NCBI GenBank assembly: GCA_001600355.1
Contig: BCJU01000005.1
Span: forward strand, 218,099-282,098
From: Meira nashicola
Taxonomy: Eukaryota > Basidiomycota > Exobasidiomycetes > Exobasidiales > Brachybasidiaceae
Direction of reading: 5' to 3'
DNA length: 64,000 nucleotides
Shown: positions 50,019 to 62,739 of the stretch, piece after piece
Position numbering within the stretch: position 1 is the stretch's first letter
How the letters are laid out: each line of letters begins with the position of its first letter
Position numbers and translations under genes: made by a program
The notes under the pieces: generated by a model
The model's input: the letters and a program-made list of their open reading frames with translations, nothing else
Databases searched by the model: none
Told to the model about the DNA's origin: nothing

Positions 50019-50946
50019 ATGGCAACTTTTATCGAAGCCGAAGCTGGTCCTTCAACAGTTTCAAATCAAAGTGGAGCAAAATTGTACGAAAGATTGAATC
50101 AATCTAGTACGAATAGAAGAGCGTATGAAAATGACGATGAACGGAACTCAGACGAGGCAGATGATGATGAGTTATTTGATGAGCTGGAACGAGAATTGGA
50201 AGAGGAAGATGAACGTGGATCTGGAGTGATGGGAAGATTAAGAGAAGAGCGTATGGAACAATTGAGGAATCAGTGAGTGAAAATTTGTGACTATATGCAT
50301 TCATTACGCAAAACTTACAAAACGTTTTATTTCCGCCTTTCACAGAATTCGACAAGAAGAAGCAATTAGGAATGCCCCGAAAGGAAGTGGGCAAGTTTCA
50401 GAACCTTCAAGTGAAAAAGAATTGATGAGCATATTGGCTGATCGAGGAGGAGAATTAGGTTCTGGAAGTGGACAACCGATCATCGTACATTTCTACCACA
50501 AAGAATTCCGAAGATGCGATATTATGTCAACACATCTTGAGGTGCGTTTATAGGCTTCTAAGATGACATGGTATGCAGGCAAAAGTTGTGCTGACACTCT
50601 TCCACTATCCTTTTTTTTACAGTCTCTCGCTGCTCAACATCCAGAAGCACTTTTTCTTAAAATATCCGTACTTTCTTCACCTTTTCTCGTCGAAAAGCTT
50701 GGCGTAAAAGTTTTACCTTGTTTGGTCATCTTTGGACGAAAAGTTAATGTCAAAGACCGAATCGTAGGTTTTGAAGATTTAGGTAACTCGGATGGATTTA
50801 CAACCCGTACACTTGAATGGAGATTGGCTCAAGGAGGTGCCTTACATGAACATCAATCTGAGCCTGATCATCAGCGAGCGATCGGTCTCGGATCATACAT
50901 TACTCAAAGAAGTGCGGCTGATGATGATGATTTAGATTGGGATTAA
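50019..50946 (+). CDS. PLP1: thioredoxin-fold phosducin-like protein (TXNDC9/Plp1 type)
   Basis: Three exons: 50019-50272, 50346-50541, 50623-50946; introns 73 and 81 bp. Product 257 residues. An acidic N-terminal helix region (DDDELFDELERELEEEDERG) leads to RLREERMEQLRNQIRQEEAI, then the thioredoxin fold with IIVHFYHKEFRRCDIMSTHL, LAAQHPEALFLKISVLSSPF, LGVKVLPCLVIFG and VGFEDLGNSDGFTTRTLEWR, and an acidic end (DDDDLDWD). These are diagnostic TXNDC9 blocks. Family members modulate CCT/TRiC folding of actin and tubulin (established). There is no CxxC redox pair, as usual for phosducin-like proteins. Cytosolic. Confidence 0.9.
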
Positions 50947-51298
50947 TCTTGTATGTAAAAATTCTATCTAGCTAATTCATCAAATAATGTGACAACTTAT
51001 GTCGAAGATCTGAGCCATTCATCATCTCACTAAATTTTGGTGGAAACAAATGAATTGAAGTATTCGAAATGTATGTATGTACGGAACAAGGATTTTTTCA
51101 AAGAGCACCATAGACTCCGCGATGATGCTAGCGCGGGCGAAAAGAGTAATAGAAAAGCATATCGAGAAGTGTTGATAATAATGACCGTAAGAAGATGATA
51201 CAATCATTCAATCAACACTCAACAACACACTCGTGTTGCGAAAGAACAGCAAACAACGCGAACGCAATTCAACCGATCCCTCTTCAACACATATCCGC
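50947..51298. other. intergenic region between convergent TXNDC9-like and EF-1alpha genes
   Basis: 350 bp of 3'-UTR-type sequence; no gene seen. Confidence 0.65.
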
Positions 51299-53086
<1,788 letters not shown>

Positions 53087-53145
53087 TTAGTTGCTTAGCT
53101 CTTAATTGATTGTGCTTTTTTGACATTCTTTGATGTGTTACTCAC

Positions 53146-54388
53146 ATACTAGAGATTAAAACAAAGGTTATACTAATCTGGAGTGGTGGTGGGAGAAGAA
53201 GAAAGTTGTGTTTAGAAGTGGCGAATAAGTAGAACGCACACACACACTTTGCACACTCAGAACGTACAGCGAGAAAAAAATCTGAGCGAGGGCAAAGGGA
53301 AGGAAAAAATCTTTTTTTTTTCTCTTTTGCGCCTGCGCAAAACGGTCAAAACGAGGCACGCGCACTGGTTTTCCAAATGAAAGGAGGGGGTCTGGGGCGT
53401 AATTCTTCTTCTAGCTTCTGCACTGCCAAATAAGGAGGGAGTTCAACACATTTATACGCACATGCAAAAAAAATTAGCTTGAGTAGGTTCTATCAAGGCA
53501 CAAAAGCTGTGTATCGATATGCAAAAAGAGAAAAAAGTTAGAAGAAAGTGCATAAGAAAAATTTTCTCCCCTTGCCTAGCTCGCTGGCCGGAAAGTGTAT
53601 ATGATGTACATAGCTGAGTGCACTACTCGCCAAATGCAAACAATGTGTAAGCCAGACGGCCTCGCTGGCGTTCGGATCGAGTTGAATCTTTTTTTTTAAG
53701 AAGAATGCATTTCACTAGTGTTTGCCTAGTTCGAAATAAAAAGTTTACAAACTTCATTGAGTTTCCCGTCAAGGCAATTTAGCAGTCAGACCGCTTGCCA
53801 CGTTCTTCTCAATTCGTACGCATGTTGAGGTAACCATACCTTCGCGTAAGAGCATGGCTGCCGCTGCTTTTCATTGAGGTAGCGCGGAAGGATTGATAAG
53901 GTCACGTGGTCAAAGAATTTGATTATCTCATCGACACTATTAGCATCTTGGTTATCTAATCATTCTCCTCCCCAAACCTAACCCATCATCGTCTTAGCAT
54001 TCAAATCAACATTGGAGTCTTTTTTCTCTGGAATCAGAAATGCATTATTGAATATGTGTACATTGGAATCGTTAACGACTTCGTTAGGGTATAAATGGAT
54101 CTTTGGATAATATTAGAGCGATTGTATTGTGGTCAGCAGAATTGAGTCGCATGTTTGTAACAGTGACTCAATCCTAAAGCCCGTTGTTAAAGTAGTGGAT
54201 GAAAAGACGAGCAATTATTTGTGCTGTCTGCATAGAAAATACTCTGGTTGTGTTCAAACTCTGTTTTCGCATAGAACACAAAGACTGATTGGAGCCAAAT
54301 CTCCTCTTTCTGACCAACCTTTATCAGCAACCATTTCGTAAAAGGTCGGAAGAAAGGAAAAAATCAATCTACTTTGCAGCAGCAGCTA
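53146..54388. other. EF-1alpha upstream region, no gene
   Basis: About 1.2 kb. Next to the 5' leader exon are CA-rich and poly-pyrimidine tracts; a GTCACGTGG box is at 53901-53909. The remaining sequence shows no supported ORF. Confidence 0.6.
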
Positions 54389-55051
54389 CTACAGACTCTC
54401 TCCGACAACCAACAGAAGGGCCGTCGAGAGAACCATGCCTGCAATGAACATCTTTCCTGCTCGATTCGAGGTAGAGATAGCCCCATTCGATTTTATCTGC
54501 ATGCCTTGTTGTTCAGCACTACTTTGTGTGGATCCATCTGTATTACAAACACCCCAGGGTCCCGTTACAGCAGATCGACAATGTTCTTCAGCTGTGTATT
54601 TATAACACAAGAGCATGTCGTTAAAGTTGCTTGTTTGACATGCCGGTTCGATCGCTTGTGAAAAAGTTCCGTTTGTACTATTACTGCTGCTAGAGGTCGA
54701 ATTTGAGTTATTGGTCGCATTTTGTCCTCCTCCATTTGGATTTGATTGACTTGGTTGTGATAAATCTTGAATCATTCCTCCTACAGCACCACAACAATAA
54801 ACAGTCACGTCAGCATAATAACTTGCACATTCTCCTGCATCAGTAACAGGAGGTAAACCTGATTGTTGTGCCGTACATGTTCCATTGAATTGACCTGCTT
54901 CGTTTGCCACTTTTGACAAGGCCATTTGATCATCTATTGACCATTTATCCGTTTGTCGCTTTTGCAATAAATTATGAGAATATTGAATGGTAGAACGAAT
55001 TGTTGAAGGACCAGCAATACTTCTCGCTAACAATCCGTTAGGAGGCGCCAT
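54389..55051 (-). CDS. cysteine-rich protein with C-terminal membrane/GPI-type anchor
   Basis: 220 residues from ATG 55051 (AAAATGGCG), with TATAAAAAGC on this strand at 55120-55111, about 60 bp upstream, supporting the start. About eight cysteines are spread through the middle (NGTCTAQQ, GECASYYADVTVYCC, PACQTS, LLCYKYTAEEHC, GVCNTD) around a Gly/Asn/Ser linker with several Asn-x-Ser/Thr sites. The C-terminus is a hydrophobic segment (MFIAGMVLSTALLLVV) preceded by small residues, as in GPI-anchored or tail-anchored proteins. The odd point is that the N-terminus (MAPPNGLLARSIAGPSTIRS) is a poor signal peptide; QKRQ near residue 35 resembles a Kex2 site. The cysteine and glycosylation pattern argues for extracellular exposure, so an unusual leader is likely. 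No family recognised. Confidence 0.65.
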   Translation of the reverse strand: MAPPNGLLARSIAGPSTIRSTIQYSHNLLQKRQTDKWSIDDQMALSKVANEAGQFNGTCTAQQSGLPPVTDAGECASYYADVTVYCCGAVGGMIQDLSQPSQSNPNGGGQNATNNSNSTSSSSNSTNGTFSQAIEPACQTSNFNDMLLCYKYTAEEHCRSAVTGPWGVCNTDGSTQSSAEQQGMQIKSNGAISTSNRAGKMFIAGMVLSTALLLVVGESL

Positions 55052-56049
55052 TTTTTCCAAAAGAAGTTTCGATCGGGGCGGAGTCCGTCTGAAAAAGGAG
55101 GAGTTGCTTGGCTTTTTATATGTTATTGCAACCTGACTGCAAAATTGTTAGCATTTATAAGCATTTGAACAAACAAGTGGTGGAATTTTGACAAAGCAAG
55201 TTGTGGTGGTAACAATGAACGATAGCAATATAAGAAATCTCAAGTGGGAATATATTGGCTTGGCTATACGCCTTGGCCTGCAGTCTGATGGAGTGTCACC
55301 AAATGCGTGTTTGCATTGTATGAAGTTTGATTCAATCGATTTTTGACAGGCACAATGAATTGCATTGCATCTAAAGAAAGCGAAAAACGATTGATCGCAT
55401 CTCAGCCCGAAAGAAAGAGGACTTTACACAAAAACAATCAAAGATACAAAAAAGATCAGATTCAAACCCCCCAATTGAAGCAGGAGCATATACATAGTAT
55501 GCATTTGCGGAAAAGGAATGCATGCAATTCATGCAATCACAAGGCAAATAAAACGCAGATGTGTACTCGGCCACTCTTTTTCTTCGGCTGCCAAGAATCA
55601 TTTCTTGGCATTTTTTTATTTTTCTAATTTACGGCAATTGATCACAGACGGGTGCCGAAAAATGGGGAAATTTTAGCCCTTTCGGATTTGTGCACACGTT
55701 CGCGTACAAAAAAATCTGAGTGTAAATAAAGGTAAAGGCAAGTTTTGACGATTACATAATCTGCAGTTGGATGGGACAAATCTAACAGACATGGTGATCA
55801 ACCTACGTGAAATGTCTATTGGGTGGTGGTGGGACAAGATATCAATGGAGGAGATATTTGAGCAGTCTTTGGATGCTGTTGAACCCTGAAAGTCGCGCAA
55901 AGGTGCATGAATGGAAAGAAAGGCACTTTTTGGAAAGCATGAAAAATTCATTCATGCGCCGATGCTTTGGAGGATGAATGCCTTTTTCTGTTCGTTCCCC
56001 AATCATCTCTCGTCTTTTATTTCCATCTTTTTAGCAATAGCCATACACA
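55052..56049. other. 1-kb intergenic region between the 55051 and 56050 genes
   Basis: Divergent promoters. TATA box for the 55051 gene at 55111-55120. The short frames present (for example plus 55343-55627) lack support. Confidence 0.55.
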
Positions 56050-57936
56050 ATGACACCACAAGATGATGTTAGTCATTCGGTGGTTCTACCAAATCATCCT
56101 TTCAGAACATCAACTCAAGAAGCTATGCGAACATTGTCAGCCGGAGTAGGCAAAGGTTCAAACAAAGCACAAGGGCGAAGATCCAGTCGTGCTTCTAACT
56201 CATTACAAAGTCAAATTCGAAATCATTCTACAATTGCAATCCAGCAAATGCCGCAAAAAGAAAGATCTTCAACTGTTTCCCCTCAAAAAGCAACCAAAGA
56301 TACACTTTTGCTTCCCATCGAAGGTGGAAATGTCGAGCATGATCTTACGTTTCCACCACAAACCCCCAAAACAACATTTGCAAATCGACTATCACGGTTA
56401 TTCGTATGCGGCCGAAATCCTGCCATTTATGATCAAGAAGTTGCGATCGGATTACAGGCTCTGACACCAGCCAAACAAAGTCCTATAAGACCGTCAATGA
56501 AACGGAGAAGTAGCTTCTTTTCACTCTCTGCCAGATATCAAACGTCACCTGATGTAGAATTTGAAGAAACATACATTACAAATACCTTTCCAGTACAACT
56601 GGAAGTTGAAAATGATGAACCTAATCTGCTAATTAAAAATAACGAACCTTATTTGCACATCGAGTCAAACATCCCTGATGAAAAGTTGAACGAGCCACCA
56701 GCGGAAATTCAGCAAGTTGATGAGCAAGAAGCCAAAGGTTCGGCATTGCATCGGAGTACTGGTTCAAAAGCGCGTAGATACGATACAATCCCTTCTTCTG
56801 AGGCGTGTGAATATACAGGGCGCAAAAATAGCAGTGCTATTGAAACAAAGGCTTCTTCTTCTTCATTAAATCAACTCCCAACACAACCACCAGAAGAAAG
56901 CAAATTGAACTATGATCGTCAAGAATCCCAACAGAAAAACAAAGGAAAGCTACCTTTACCAGAAATACCGAATCGCAGAAATAGTGCAAGATCACTTCGA
57001 TCATACGTTTCGTCAAGCAGTCTTTATTCTGCTGCATCAGCACAAGAACGCGCATTTGTAAATACACCTGGAGAAGTTTCACTCGCTGATGATTGGGGCA
57101 TGTCAGCTTCACCATCACGTTCCATAACATCCACACAACTTGGTCAAAGTCCATTCATGTTCGATTTGCTTGCAAAATTTCCCGGTCTTAGCAGTTCTAC
57201 CACTCAACAACCATCCGGATTACGTCATATGTTGGACAGCGAGAGTATCATAGAAGGGGAAAGGGTCAAAACACCACATCCGCCAGGCTTTATGCCGGAT
57301 GAAGAGAGTGATGTAGAACAAGAATTGTTTCAGCAAAACAAAAATGATACTCCACCAGCACGTTTAAGAAGAGAAGGTGCAACAACGATGCAAGAAGCGG
57401 CATCCCCCACTTCTTCACTTTCAAATTCCACTTTGGAAACGCCAAGTCCTCCAATCGCATCAATGAATCGAAAACGATTGGCCATGTTGAATGGATCGCG
57501 CTTAGAGAACAATTTTGCTAAACGAATGGCTTCAATGGAAAATGCGGATACAGATTGGCGTGATAACTTGATTGGATTATATACTGATGATGATATTATT
57601 GTGCCTTTCCCACAAGCTGCATCTCATCACCGACAAAGCGTTTCAAGCACCACTGATTCATTCCATTCAACCAATTTGTACCAAAGTATAGAGGAGGAGA
57701 ATCCTCCAATCAGTGTCAACTATGGCGATCAAAAATTATACGACACTGCCCCTGTTCCTCCGCCAGCTGTGCCCTTACCTCCAATCCCAGCACAACATCA
57801 ATCACTCTCAAAAAGTCAGCGCACAATTCGTAAAGCCTCAATCGGGAATCGTCATCGTGGAAATAGCGATGCAAGTGCCCATTCAAATGCGACCATGAAA
57901 GCAGGTAATCGTTCAAAGCATTCTAGGAGAGCGTAA
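56050..57936 (+). CDS. disordered Ser/Pro-rich protein, unrecognised
   Basis: 628 residues, single exon. Mostly disordered with many SP/TP sites. One possibly ordered block is TTFANRLSRLFVCGRNPAIY then DQEVAIGLQ near residues 110-140. Others are PFMFDLLAKFPGLSSS, LNGSRLENNFAKRMASMENA then DTDWRDNLIGLY near 480-515, and a Pro-rich PAVPLPPIPAQHQ segment that could bind an SH3 domain. The C-terminus is basic (NRSKHSRRA). No recognised domain. It may be a scaffold or regulatory target (inference). Convergent with the kinase gene, with 117 bp between stops. Confidence 0.7.
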   Translation: MTPQDDVSHSVVLPNHPFRTSTQEAMRTLSAGVGKGSNKAQGRRSSRASNSLQSQIRNHSTIAIQQMPQKERSSTVSPQKATKDTLLLPIEGGNVEHDLTFPPQTPKTTFANRLSRLFVCGRNPAIYDQEVAIGLQALTPAKQSPIRPSMKRRSSFFSLSARYQTSPDVEFEETYITNTFPVQLEVENDEPNLLIKNNEPYLHIESNIPDEKLNEPPAEIQQVDEQEAKGSALHRSTGSKARRYDTIPSSEACEYTGRKNSSAIETKASSSSLNQLPTQPPEESKLNYDRQESQQKNKGKLPLPEIPNRRNSARSLRSYVSSSSLYSAASAQERAFVNTPGEVSLADDWGMSASPSRSITSTQLGQSPFMFDLLAKFPGLSSSTTQQPSGLRHMLDSESIIEGERVKTPHPPGFMPDEESDVEQELFQQNKNDTPPARLRREGATTMQEAASPTSSLSNSTLETPSPPIASMNRKRLAMLNGSRLENNFAKRMASMENADTDWRDNLIGLYTDDDIIVPFPQAASHHRQSVSSTTDSFHSTNLYQSIEEENPPISVNYGDQKLYDTAPVPPPAVPLPPIPAQHQSLSKSQRTIRKASIGNRHRGNSDASAHSNATMKAGNRSKHSRRA

Positions 57937-58053
57937 AATTCATGCATACAGACAATATGTACATATTCATTACAACACATAACACATATTGATATTATTC
58001 ACATTAATGTGGATATATAGATAAGAATACAATTGTCCCTTCCCATCAGAGAT

Positions 58054-61000
58054 CTACTCTACTTGATTGCGCCATCCCTGTTGTCCGATCCAACCCGAAT
58101 CCCCTAACAAAAATCTATGAGAACAAATTTGATCCATCGTTGGTCGTAAACATGGATCTAAAGATAAACATTGTAAAATCAAATCGGCAGCATCATCTAA
58201 TTTTCCTCCTCCATCACTTTGTCCACGAATATCTTTTTCGCGACGTAAAATCACTTTTTCTTCCGTTAATGTATGTTCAGATACATCAACGATTGGTCTT
58301 CCACTAAATGCATCCCTTTCTCCCGCTACTAATGTTGGATCTTGACCGGAATGCAAATTGATTTCTTCTATTGCTTCAGCTTTTGTGAGTGGACGTCTTC
58401 TATCGACCAAAACATTATATGCACGTGTACCGTCTTGTAATCCTTCCATAGCTTCCTCTCCGTTCCAAAATGGACAATCTCCACATAACAAAACATATCC
58501 TACCACACCTAATGCCCAAACATCTTGTTCCTTTCCGCCATACTTTTCTCCTCGTAAAATTTCCGCAGCTGCATAATCCAACGTTCCCGAAAATGTATCA
58601 AACAATCTATTCGCAGCGGCTGCTGATCCGGTAGAACGTGTATGAATATGAGCCGCACTACCGAAATCAATCAGTTGGATGTGTCCATTTCCGTCCAAGA
58701 TTACATTTTCATCCTTGACATCTCGATGAACGATGTTATTCGCATGCAAGAATCGTAAGCCGTCTGCTAATTGTCCAAAGATACAACGAACATGTCTAGT
58801 TGTAAGACCGTGTGGTTGAGATTCAACATAATCAAACAAATCTTGACCTGTTCCAAATCGTGGCATGACCATGTAATAAAATTCATGATCTTCAAAGAAA
58901 TCTACCATCATACATAAAGATGGATGACCAACGGTTACAATACAATCGCCTTCTTCCGTTTTGACCATTGTAGGATGGGAATTTAATGATTTGCAATCAA
59001 ACAATTTCTCTGCACTCCAAGCTGGTACATCCACTGGCAAAGGATAAGCCAATCGACGCAATTGATCCAAAACATGAATTTCTACCGGAATCGGACCTAA
59101 AGCTTTATGTCTTCTCCAACAATCCGCCAAAATTCTACTCTTGATGATATACTTGATGGCGAATTCAGGTCCAATAGGATCACCACTCTTTTCATCACGA
59201 ACTCGTGCCTTTTTCACTAATCCATAAGCACCACGACCAATATCATCTACGATAACGAAATCTTGAATACTCCTCTGTTCGCCTTGTGGTGGAAGTGGAT
59301 ATCCGGCCAATTCAGCAGCTGTATCTCTTGTCGGCCAACGAAGATTTCTTCGCAAATCAACCGTTTCTTCTACATCTCTTCCTGATTCACTTGGAGCAGG
59401 TGTGCCACGACGAGAAGGTGGTCTTGAAATAGCTTCATGAAGTGCACGCATTCGTTCGGCCATATCGTCGCTTAATTCTTCGTCAGATTCGCTATCTTCT
59501 CCTGCTTGCGATAACCGCTCCCGTGCATCTTCCACATCAAATTCTTCATCACTTCCATTCTCTTTCACACTGCCTAATTCATCTCTATCAACTGCATTGC
59601 TGGAACGAGATTGACGATTGCTTGATTGACGAAGCATTTCAGCTAGGATCAAATCATTTGGTTGATTGAGAAGATGTTCTTGTGGAAGTGCTTCAACGGA
59701 CGAGTTCATAGAAGCAGGCGTCATGCCAAATTCTCGATCACTGATCCGTCTTTTAGGGTTACCAGCAACCGCACTACGACTTGTGCTTGTTCGTGATCGC
59801 AAATGCATATTCTCTAGCAAATTTGTACTGCTTTTGGAAGTTGCATTGGCAGCTGCAATAGACATTAAAGTTGGATCCAAGCCTTGCTTTGCGAGATACC
59901 TACTCCATTCTTCCGTTGTTGGAGTTCGCAATACGTTCATACCGGCCAAGGATGTACTAGATCTTGCAATCATTGGTCTGCTAGAAGGACGATCTCCTCC
60001 TTCAACGATTGTGTTTGGATCGCCACTTGATCGACGTCCATGATGATGAGAAGCCTCCAAAAGAGAGCCAGATCCACTCTCTCGAGAAAACTTTTCCATC
60101 TCTAACTCGAAAGGTGAAGTTGGAATGTTGCCTTCTGATCCGCTCGGTGTCAATGGTGATCGAACGCGAGGTGAGCTATGTGGTTGCTGCAACAAAGAAG
60201 AAGCATCAGGAGATGCATTGGCAATGGCTGACATGGACAATTCGATCGGTTGTGTGCGTGGTGATACTGTCGATAAAGATTCTCCTTGGCTTAGGTTGGA
60301 GAAAGCAGTGATAGTGGATTGCCATGAAGTGACGTTGGCAGGTGAAGAGCGAGGCTGTGGGTGGACAAGAGGGACATCATCTCCTACACTAGAGATATGC
60401 ACAATAGACGCACGAGGTGTATCCAAAGCAGAATTTGCTGCTGCGATACGAGCGGCAGCCAATTCCTTTCGTGCTGCTGCCCTTCCTTGACCATTTCCAA
60501 ATTGTAAGCCAGAGGAAACACCAACACTTTGGGAAAGTGCAGAACGACTCCGAAGAGCGTATGATCCGGTATGTCGACGAGGTTCTGGTGGTGGAAATTT
60601 AGGCGATTCTTCTGGAGATCGTTCTGCTTGTGCAGCTGCAGTAAGGGTTAAAGAACTCAATCGTGATTTATAGTCTTCCGATTGTCCGGCTGGTTTGGGC
60701 GATCGCGATAGAGGTTCCGTTTGATTTTGCAATCTCGAAGGAGAGTGTGTTAGTGTTGCAATAGTATCATCAGCTGTAGCATTGGTTTCCAATTCAACAG
60801 TTTGGTCGCCAGTTGTTGTACCTTGAACGGTTGTATCTCTTGAATCTATTTCCATTTCATCTGCTTTCGTTTCAAGCAATGATGCTCTTCGACTCAACTC
60901 TTCAGCTTCTTTACGCTTTCGAACATCGAAACCTCTCCCTATCGATTGGATACGCTGAACGCGAGGTCCTATCTGTGAATAATCATCTTCGCCTGATTGA

Positions 61001-61707
61001 ATACCTAATCCTGCTCCTGATATTGTTTTTTCGCTACTGATGCTACTGACAGCTGCATCCTCTGAAGTGACGGTAGATGATGAATGACCGCCGATTGTAC
61101 TAGCGGATGATGTATGTCCTTCATCAGAAGTCAATCGACGCATCGAAGAGCCTGCTGAGCTTCCATTTGAGCTCGTTGAATGTCGGTTAGACAAAGAGCG
61201 AAGAGAGAAAGCTGCTGCTGATGAAGTCGATGTAGATGTTCTACCAGGTTCGGAGACGCGATTTGGATCTTCATGTGTGCTATTTGACGATCGTCTCCAT
61301 GGGATTGATCGTGGTGATTCTTCTTTCTCTGAAAAAGGCGATTTGGTCAATTCTTGTTTTTGATCACCTTCTTCTGGCGAATCAGATAATGAATTACGGA
61401 AATTTGATCGAACATTACTGCTACGTGAATCAAAACCCCAGCTACCTGATCTCTGTACACCACCAACACCGCCCAATTTCAACAACGTCATATCTTCATT
61501 TTGAGGTGAGTGTATTGAATCTCTTCTGTTTTCTAGATCCTCTCCTTCGAGATTGTTGACATTCTGGTCTTCTGAATCTATATCATGATTGGTTTTATCG
61601 CTTTTATAAATTTGATCTTCATCTTCGATTTCGTTGGAAAATGTTAAAATGCTACTTTTTGGTTTGCCAAAGAATTGCAATTTAGCACCAATTTGCTCAA
61701 GCGGCAT
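58054..61707 (-). CDS. Ser/Thr protein kinase, PAS-kinase (Psk1/2) type catalytic domain
   Basis: 1217 residues, single exon, ATG at 61707. About 800 Ser-rich disordered residues precede a C-terminal kinase domain (about 815-1205). It has the Gly loop GRGAYGLV, the VAIK-type Lys in FAIKYI, the insert DCWRRHKALGPIPVEIHVLD typical of PAS kinases, catalytic loop HRDVKDEN (about 992), DFG in LIDFGSAA (about 1012), YAAAEILRGEKYGGKEQDVW and ALGVVGYVLLCGDCPFWNG. All catalytic residues are intact. PAS kinases link nutrient state to glycogen and translation control (family knowledge). I see no PAS fold in the N-terminal part, so either it is lost or too diverged to spot. A short insert (STGSAAAANRL) lies in the activation segment. 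Confidence 0.85.
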   Translation of the reverse strand: MPLEQIGAKLQFFGKPKSSILTFSNEIEDEDQIYKSDKTNHDIDSEDQNVNNLEGEDLENRRDSIHSPQNEDMTLLKLGGVGGVQRSGSWGFDSRSSNVRSNFRNSLSDSPEEGDQKQELTKSPFSEKEESPRSIPWRRSSNSTHEDPNRVSEPGRTSTSTSSAAAFSLRSLSNRHSTSSNGSSAGSSMRRLTSDEGHTSSASTIGGHSSSTVTSEDAAVSSISSEKTISGAGLGIQSGEDDYSQIGPRVQRIQSIGRGFDVRKRKEAEELSRRASLLETKADEMEIDSRDTTVQGTTTGDQTVELETNATADDTIATLTHSPSRLQNQTEPLSRSPKPAGQSEDYKSRLSSLTLTAAAQAERSPEESPKFPPPEPRRHTGSYALRSRSALSQSVGVSSGLQFGNGQGRAAARKELAAARIAAANSALDTPRASIVHISSVGDDVPLVHPQPRSSPANVTSWQSTITAFSNLSQGESLSTVSPRTQPIELSMSAIANASPDASSLLQQPHSSPRVRSPLTPSGSEGNIPTSPFELEMEKFSRESGSGSLLEASHHHGRRSSGDPNTIVEGGDRPSSRPMIARSSTSLAGMNVLRTPTTEEWSRYLAKQGLDPTLMSIAAANATSKSSTNLLENMHLRSRTSTSRSAVAGNPKRRISDREFGMTPASMNSSVEALPQEHLLNQPNDLILAEMLRQSSNRQSRSSNAVDRDELGSVKENGSDEEFDVEDARERLSQAGEDSESDEELSDDMAERMRALHEAISRPPSRRGTPAPSESGRDVEETVDLRRNLRWPTRDTAAELAGYPLPPQGEQRSIQDFVIVDDIGRGAYGLVKKARVRDEKSGDPIGPEFAIKYIIKSRILADCWRRHKALGPIPVEIHVLDQLRRLAYPLPVDVPAWSAEKLFDCKSLNSHPTMVKTEEGDCIVTVGHPSLCMMVDFFEDHEFYYMVMPRFGTGQDLFDYVESQPHGLTTRHVRCIFGQLADGLRFLHANNIVHRDVKDENVILDGNGHIQLIDFGSAAHIHTRSTGSAAAANRLFDTFSGTLDYAAAEILRGEKYGGKEQDVWALGVVGYVLLCGDCPFWNGEEAMEGLQDGTRAYNVLVDRRRPLTKAEAIEEINLHSGQDPTLVAGERDAFSGRPIVDVSEHTLTEEKVILRREKDIRGQSDGGGKLDDAADLILQCLSLDPCLRPTMDQICSHRFLLGDSGWIGQQGWRNQVE

Positions 61708-62528
61708 TTTGGGAGATTACAAGTCCAGCTTGTTTAACAATCACCTCAAAAGCGCATCAAGAAACTTGAATCGATTACGAGGCGATGCTGGAATAAGGAA
61801 CGGGTAGTGAATGATGATCAAAGATGGGAGAGAGAAAAGAAAAGGAGAGTGCGATTGATTGTTATGCTACGCGTACCATACGTAATGTTTCACTCCTCAC
61901 ACTTTTTTTGTTGGATTAGGTACTGTAATGCATTGGGCGTTTTTTTTTAAAAAAATTGATTGGGCATGTGCTTACAGTGTTTTTATTACATCTGTAGTCT
62001 ACAGGCGCGTGTTATCAATACCAGAAAAAGTATGCGCCGGCGCCTTCACTTGCTGTCCGGAAATGAGATCATTCTCCTAATTCATTTCGATAGGAAATTA
62101 TGTGACATGTATTGGATCTTACTTTCATCGCCATGTGAAATGTAAGCCAAGTTTTCCCATCATCTCAAAGTGTAAATTCATCCTAAATGTACGCGGTTTT
62201 AACAGTTCGCCAAGCGTAAAAAATAGTTTACACAGGAAGGATTTCCCCGAAAAATATGTAAGAGAGCAACGCAGTGTCTGTCCGCATATGCAAGACAATA
62301 ACCTCTCGGCATGCAATGCGTACGTCCCATGCTAGTGCATGAAACGCATTTTTCAAGTGTTTGCAAAATCCCTCATCCCTAAATTTCATCATTTCTATCC
62401 AATCCACAAATTTTTGATTATAGAGCTCAGACTATAACTGCTTCTATGCAAAAGAAGACTTTATCATTTTCAGCGTGTTCTTTGATGAATTTTGATACTT
62501 GGCTCTTAAAAAAAGCAAGAAAAAAAAA
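61708..62528. other. kinase-gene upstream region
   Basis: About 820 bp, AT-rich with poly-T (61938-61947) and CG-rich spots (62035-62043). The end (62521-62528) is the oligo-T terminator of the tRNA on the minus strand. No gene seen. Confidence 0.6.
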
Positions 62529-62649
62529 CGACAACTACAGGATTCGAACCTGTGCGGGCGGAGCCCATCAGTTTATTCCCCTGTCGGGATTGAATAATTA
62601 AGTCTGAAACAATTCAAGACTGACCTCGTAGCCACTTGAGTAAGTTGTC
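62529..62649 (-). tRNA. tRNA-Ser (anticodon UGA) with 39-nt intron
   Basis: Folds as a class II tRNA on the minus strand. The acceptor stem pairs GACAACT with AGTTGTC and the discriminator base is G. D stem CTC/GAG. Anticodon stem TCAGT/ACTGA with loop C-T-TGA-A-(intron)-A. Variable-arm stem GGGC/GCCC, and T arm ACAGG-TTCGAAT-CCTGT. The intron (62612-62574) begins one base after the anticodon, the canonical position. The long variable arm and G discriminator fit serine, reading UCA codons. An eight-base oligo-T terminator follows (62528-62521). Both internal promoter boxes are present (GGTTCGAATCC is the B box). Confidence 0.93.
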
Positions 62650-62739
62650 CGCAATCCGTGAATATTCAACTTACAAGTTATTCATTCATAACAGTGATTT
62701 TGAAACCGACTGTGAAGAAGAAAGCTAAATCGTAGTATT

